Positions 4,693 through 7,460 of a stretch of 7,460 bases of DNA are shown here, piece after piece. Position 1 is the first letter of the stretch; the number at the start of each line of letters is the position of its first letter. The DNA is from Prevotellaceae bacterium (lineage in GTDB: Bacteria > Bacteroidota > Bacteroidia > Bacteroidales > UBA932), in the NCBI GenBank assembly GCA_031288885.1, contig JAITQP010000022.1:1-7460 (forward strand), given 5' to 3'. Position numbers and translations under genes: made by a program. The notes under the pieces are model-generated. The model saw only the letters and a list, made by a program, of their open reading frames with translations, was not told the DNA's origin and did not search any database.

Positions 4693-7460
4693 ATGTCAGA
4701 GATTAGCATAAGAGGGGCTAAGGTGCATAACCTTAAAAGTGTAGATGTAGATATCCCGCGCAATAAGCTGGTCGTTATTACGGGACTTTCGGGGTCGGGC
4801 AAGAGCACGCTGGCGTTCGACACGCTGTTTGCCGAGGGGCAGCGGCGGTACGTGGAGAGCCTGTCGGCCTACGCGCGGCAGTTTCTGGGCAGGATGAGCA
4901 AGCCGGAGGTGGAGAGCATTTCGGGCGTTCCGCCGGCCATTGCCATCGACCAAAAGGTGAGCACGCGCAACCCGCGCTCCACGGTGGGCACCTCCACCGA
5001 GGTGTACGACTACCTGAAGCTGCTGTACGCCCGCGTGGGGCACACCATCTCGCCCGTTTCGGGGGTAGAGGTGAAGGCGCACAGCGTGACCGACGTAACC
5101 CGCTACGTGGCCTCCCAGCCCAACGAAAAGCGCATGGCGCTCCTCGCGCCCCTCCACCTGCCCAACGGCATGGGCTTTATCGAAAAGCTCACCCTGCTGC
5201 TGCACGAGGGGTTTAGCCGGATATGCCTTGCCGACCCCGCCGGCAGCTGGAGCGTTGTAGGCATTGAGGAGTATCTGGCCTCGCTGCCCCAAAAGAGCGC
5301 GCGCGTGGAGGTGAGCGGCGAAGTCTTCATCCTCATTGACCGCTTTGCCGCAACCAGCGACGACGACGCGCTGAACGACATTGGCGATTCGGTGCAAACC
5401 GCATTCTTTGAGGGCAACGGCAACATTCTGCTGGCCGATTTTCCGGTCACCTCGGCGGCAAACGGGCTGCCGCAGGGCGCGACCTTCTCCAGCCGCTTTG
5501 AGGCGGACGGCATAACGTTTGAGCTGCCGTCGGAGCACCTGTTCAGCTTCAACAACCCGCTGGGCGCGTGCCAGCGCTGCGAGGGCTACGGAAAAATTAT
5601 CGGCATCGACGAGGATTTGGTCATCCCCGACAAGTCGCAGTCCGTTTACGGCGATGCGGTGGCGTGCTGGCGGGGCGAGCAAATGAGCCGCTTCAAGATG
5701 CAGCTCATCAAGCAGGCGGAAAAGCTGAACTTCCCCATCCACAAGGCCTACTACGACCTCACCCCCGAGCAAAAAGCCACCCTGTGGCGCGGCAAGGGCG
5801 CGTACGGCGGCTTGGACGCCTTTTTTGCCTACCTCGAGGAGAGCCGCTACAAAATTCAGCACCGCGTGATGCTGGCGCGCTACACCGGCAAAACCCTGTG
5901 CCCCGACTGCCACGGCGCGCGCCTGCGCAGGGAGGCGCTCTACGTGCAGGTGGGCGGCAAGCACATAGGCGAGCTGGCGGCAATGCCGGTGGACAGGCTG
6001 GCCGATTTTATGGCTACCCTTGAGCTGAGCCAATACGAGCAGCAGATAGCAGGGCGGGCGCTGGTGGAGATAAAAAACCGCCTCCAATTCCTGCAGAACG
6101 TCGGGCTGGGCTACCTCACGCTCAACCGCCTGAGCAACACGCTGAGCGGCGGCGAAAGCCAGCGCATAAACCTTGCCACCTCGCTCGGGAGCAGCTTGGT
6201 GGGGTCGCTCTACATCCTCGACGAGCCGAGCATAGGCCTGCACCCGCGCGACACCCGCATGCTGATTGGCGTGCTGAAGCAGCTGCGCGACTTGGGCAAC
6301 ACGGTGGTGGTGGTGGAGCACGAGGAGGAAATTATCCGCGCTGCCGACTGGATTGTTGACATCGGGCCGCAGGCGGGGCGGCATGGCGGCGAAATCGTTT
6401 TTGAGGGCGCGCCGCCCGCGCGAAATTCCCCCAAGCAAAAAAGCGCCGTAGCCCCGCAAACCTTGGAGAAAAGCCTCACCCTAAAGTTCCTGAGCGGCGC
6501 GGAAAAGATAGACCCGCCGGAGCGCTGCCGCAAAATGAGCAGCTACATAGAGGTACACGGCGCGCGGGAAAATAACCTCAAAAATATCAGCGTAAAATTC
6601 CCGCTGGGCGGGATTGTTGCCGTTACGGGCGTGAGCGGCTCGGGAAAATCGACGCTGGTGAAGGGCATTCTCTATCCGGCGCTCAACAAGCTCATCAACG
6701 CCTACGGCGAAAAGCCCGGGCAGCACGACAAGATAGGCGGCGACGTGAAGCGCATAAAAAACGTGGAGATGGTTGACCAAAACCCCATAGGGCGCAGCAG
6801 CCGCAGCAACCCCGTGACCTACATCAAGGCCTACGACGAAATCCGCAAGCTCTACGCCGAGCAGCCCTACGCCAAGCGCAGCGGGTACGGCACCTCGCAC
6901 TTTTCGTTCAACATCGACGGCGGGCGCTGCGAGGAGTGTCAGGGCGACGGGGTGATAAAGGTGGAGATGCAGTTCATGGCCGACGTTACGCTCGTGTGCG
7001 AGGTCTGCGGCGGAAAGCGCTTCAAGCGCGACATCCTCGAGGTGAAGTACAAGGGCTACAGCATTAGCGACGTGCTGGACTTCACCGTCAATCAGGCCAT
7101 AGAGTTTTTTGACGCGCAAAAGGACAGCATGGCCAAAAAGGTGGTAGAGCGCCTGAAGCCCCTGCAAAACGTTGGGTTGGGCTACATAAAGCTGGGGCAG
7201 AGCAGCAGCACGCTGAGCGGCGGCGAAAGCCAGCGCGTAAAGCTGGCCTCGTTCCTGACCAAGGAGATGAACCCCGACCCGATACTCTTCATTTTTGACG
7301 AGCCTACAACAGGCCTGCACTTTCACGACATAAAAACGCTGCTGAAAGCCTTCAACGCCCTCGTTGAGCGCGGGCACACGGTGCTGGTGGTGGAGCACAA
7401 CATGGACGTGGTGAAGTGCTCCGACTGGGTGATTGACCTTGGCCCCGAGGGCGGGGAGGC
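4693..7460 (+). CDS. uvrA: Excinuclease ABC subunit A (3' end beyond window)
   Basis: UvrA is the DNA-damage sensor of nucleotide excision repair; its dimer finds distorted DNA and loads UvrB. The visible 922 codons hold both ABC ATPase units. The first has Walker [10 protein letters not shown] (31-39), zinc cysteines Cys293, Cys296, Cys403 and Cys406, signature LSGGESQR (484-491) and Walker B LYILDEPS (506-513). The second has Walker [10 protein letters not shown] (646-654), a zinc finger Cys746, Cys749, Cys769, Cys772 with the usual CX2CX19CX2C spacing, signature LSGGESQR (841-848) and Walker B ending Asp869-Glu870. The UvrB-binding and damage-binding insertions lie between these in the first half. 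All ATPase and zinc residues are intact. The frame is open to the right edge in the conserved C-terminal segment [11 protein letters not shown], so only some tens of residues should be missing. The ATG at 4693 starts the conserved [14 protein letters not shown]; no Shine-Dalgarno is visible. Confidence 0.97.
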   Translation, partial: MSEISIRGAKVHNLKSVDVDIPRNKLVVITGLSGSGKSTLAFDTLFAEGQRRYVESLSAYARQFLGRMSKPEVESISGVPPAIAIDQKVSTRNPRSTVGTSTEVYDYLKLLYARVGHTISPVSGVEVKAHSVTDVTRYVASQPNEKRMALLAPLHLPNGMGFIEKLTLLLHEGFSRICLADPAGSWSVVGIEEYLASLPQKSARVEVSGEVFILIDRFAATSDDDALNDIGDSVQTAFFEGNGNILLADFPVTSAANGLPQGATFSSRFEADGITFELPSEHLFSFNNPLGACQRCEGYGKIIGIDEDLVIPDKSQSVYGDAVACWRGEQMSRFKMQLIKQAEKLNFPIHKAYYDLTPEQKATLWRGKGAYGGLDAFFAYLEESRYKIQHRVMLARYTGKTLCPDCHGARLRREALYVQVGGKHIGELAAMPVDRLADFMATLELSQYEQQIAGRALVEIKNRLQFLQNVGLGYLTLNRLSNTLSGGESQRINLATSLGSSLVGSLYILDEPSIGLHPRDTRMLIGVLKQLRDLGNTVVVVEHEEEIIRAADWIVDIGPQAGRHGGEIVFEGAPPARNSPKQKSAVAPQTLEKSLTLKFLSGAEKIDPPERCRKMSSYIEVHGARENNLKNISVKFPLGGIVAVTGVSGSGKSTLVKGILYPALNKLINAYGEKPGQHDKIGGDVKRIKNVEMVDQNPIGRSSRSNPVTYIKAYDEIRKLYAEQPYAKRSGYGTSHFSFNIDGGRCEECQGDGVIKVEMQFMADVTLVCEVCGGKRFKRDILEVKYKGYSISDVLDFTVNQAIEFFDAQKDSMAKKVVERLKPLQNVGLGYIKLGQSSSTLSGGESQRVKLASFLTKEMNPDPILFIFDEPTTGLHFHDIKTLLKAFNALVERGHTVLVVEHNMDVVKCSDWVIDLGPEGGE

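Noticed and set aside
4696..6459. A 587-codon open frame on the minus strand
   Set aside because: It lies wholly antisense to uvrA, whose motifs are unmistakable. Its product is low-complexity (rich in Ala, Val, Gln, His, Arg), as expected from reading GC-rich codons backwards.
6481..7398. A 305-codon open frame on the minus strand
   Set aside because: It is antisense to the second ATPase half of uvrA with the same low-complexity composition; no domain is recognisable.

Overview
The window looks like a chromosomal segment of a member of the Bacteroidota, probably Bacteroidales, with GC-rich codon use. Three things point there. Upstream of the main genes there are matches to the Bacteroidota promoter consensus (TTTG at about -33, TAnnTTTG at about -7). 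The start codons mostly lack a Shine-Dalgarno sequence. The intergenic DNA is AT-rich between GC-rich genes. No species can be named from the sequence alone.

Layout from left to right: the last 36 codons of an unidentified forward gene (to 112). Then a 387-bp convergent intergenic region (113-499) full of inverted repeats and small hairpins. Then ldcA, a muropeptide L,D-carboxypeptidase, on the minus strand (500-1411). A short divergent promoter region follows, then metG, methionyl-tRNA synthetase, on the plus strand (1564-3609), with a possible 14-codon upstream ORF whose stop overlaps the metG start. Next, on the minus strand, come an unrecognised 55-residue acidic protein (3662-3829) and an ECF-type sigma factor (3900-4487); these two are probably one transcript. 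A second divergent region (4488-4692) separates them from uvrA (4693 to the window end), the excision-repair damage sensor, which lacks only its last few residues.

The three well-identified housekeeping products (LdcA, MetRS, UvrA) act in cell-wall recycling, translation and DNA repair. They do not form a pathway together. The only likely functional pair is the sigma factor and the small protein behind it.

The least ordinary DNA is at 259-512. It holds a 181-bp element with 35-bp near-perfect inverted ends, three compact hairpins sharing a CTACG/CGTAG core but with unrelated stems, and a 7-bp tandem repeat that runs through the ldcA stop codon. I see no CRISPR array, tRNA, rRNA, transposase or defence system. 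The repeat-rich region is the best candidate for something undescribed, but it may be a known family of intergenic repeats.
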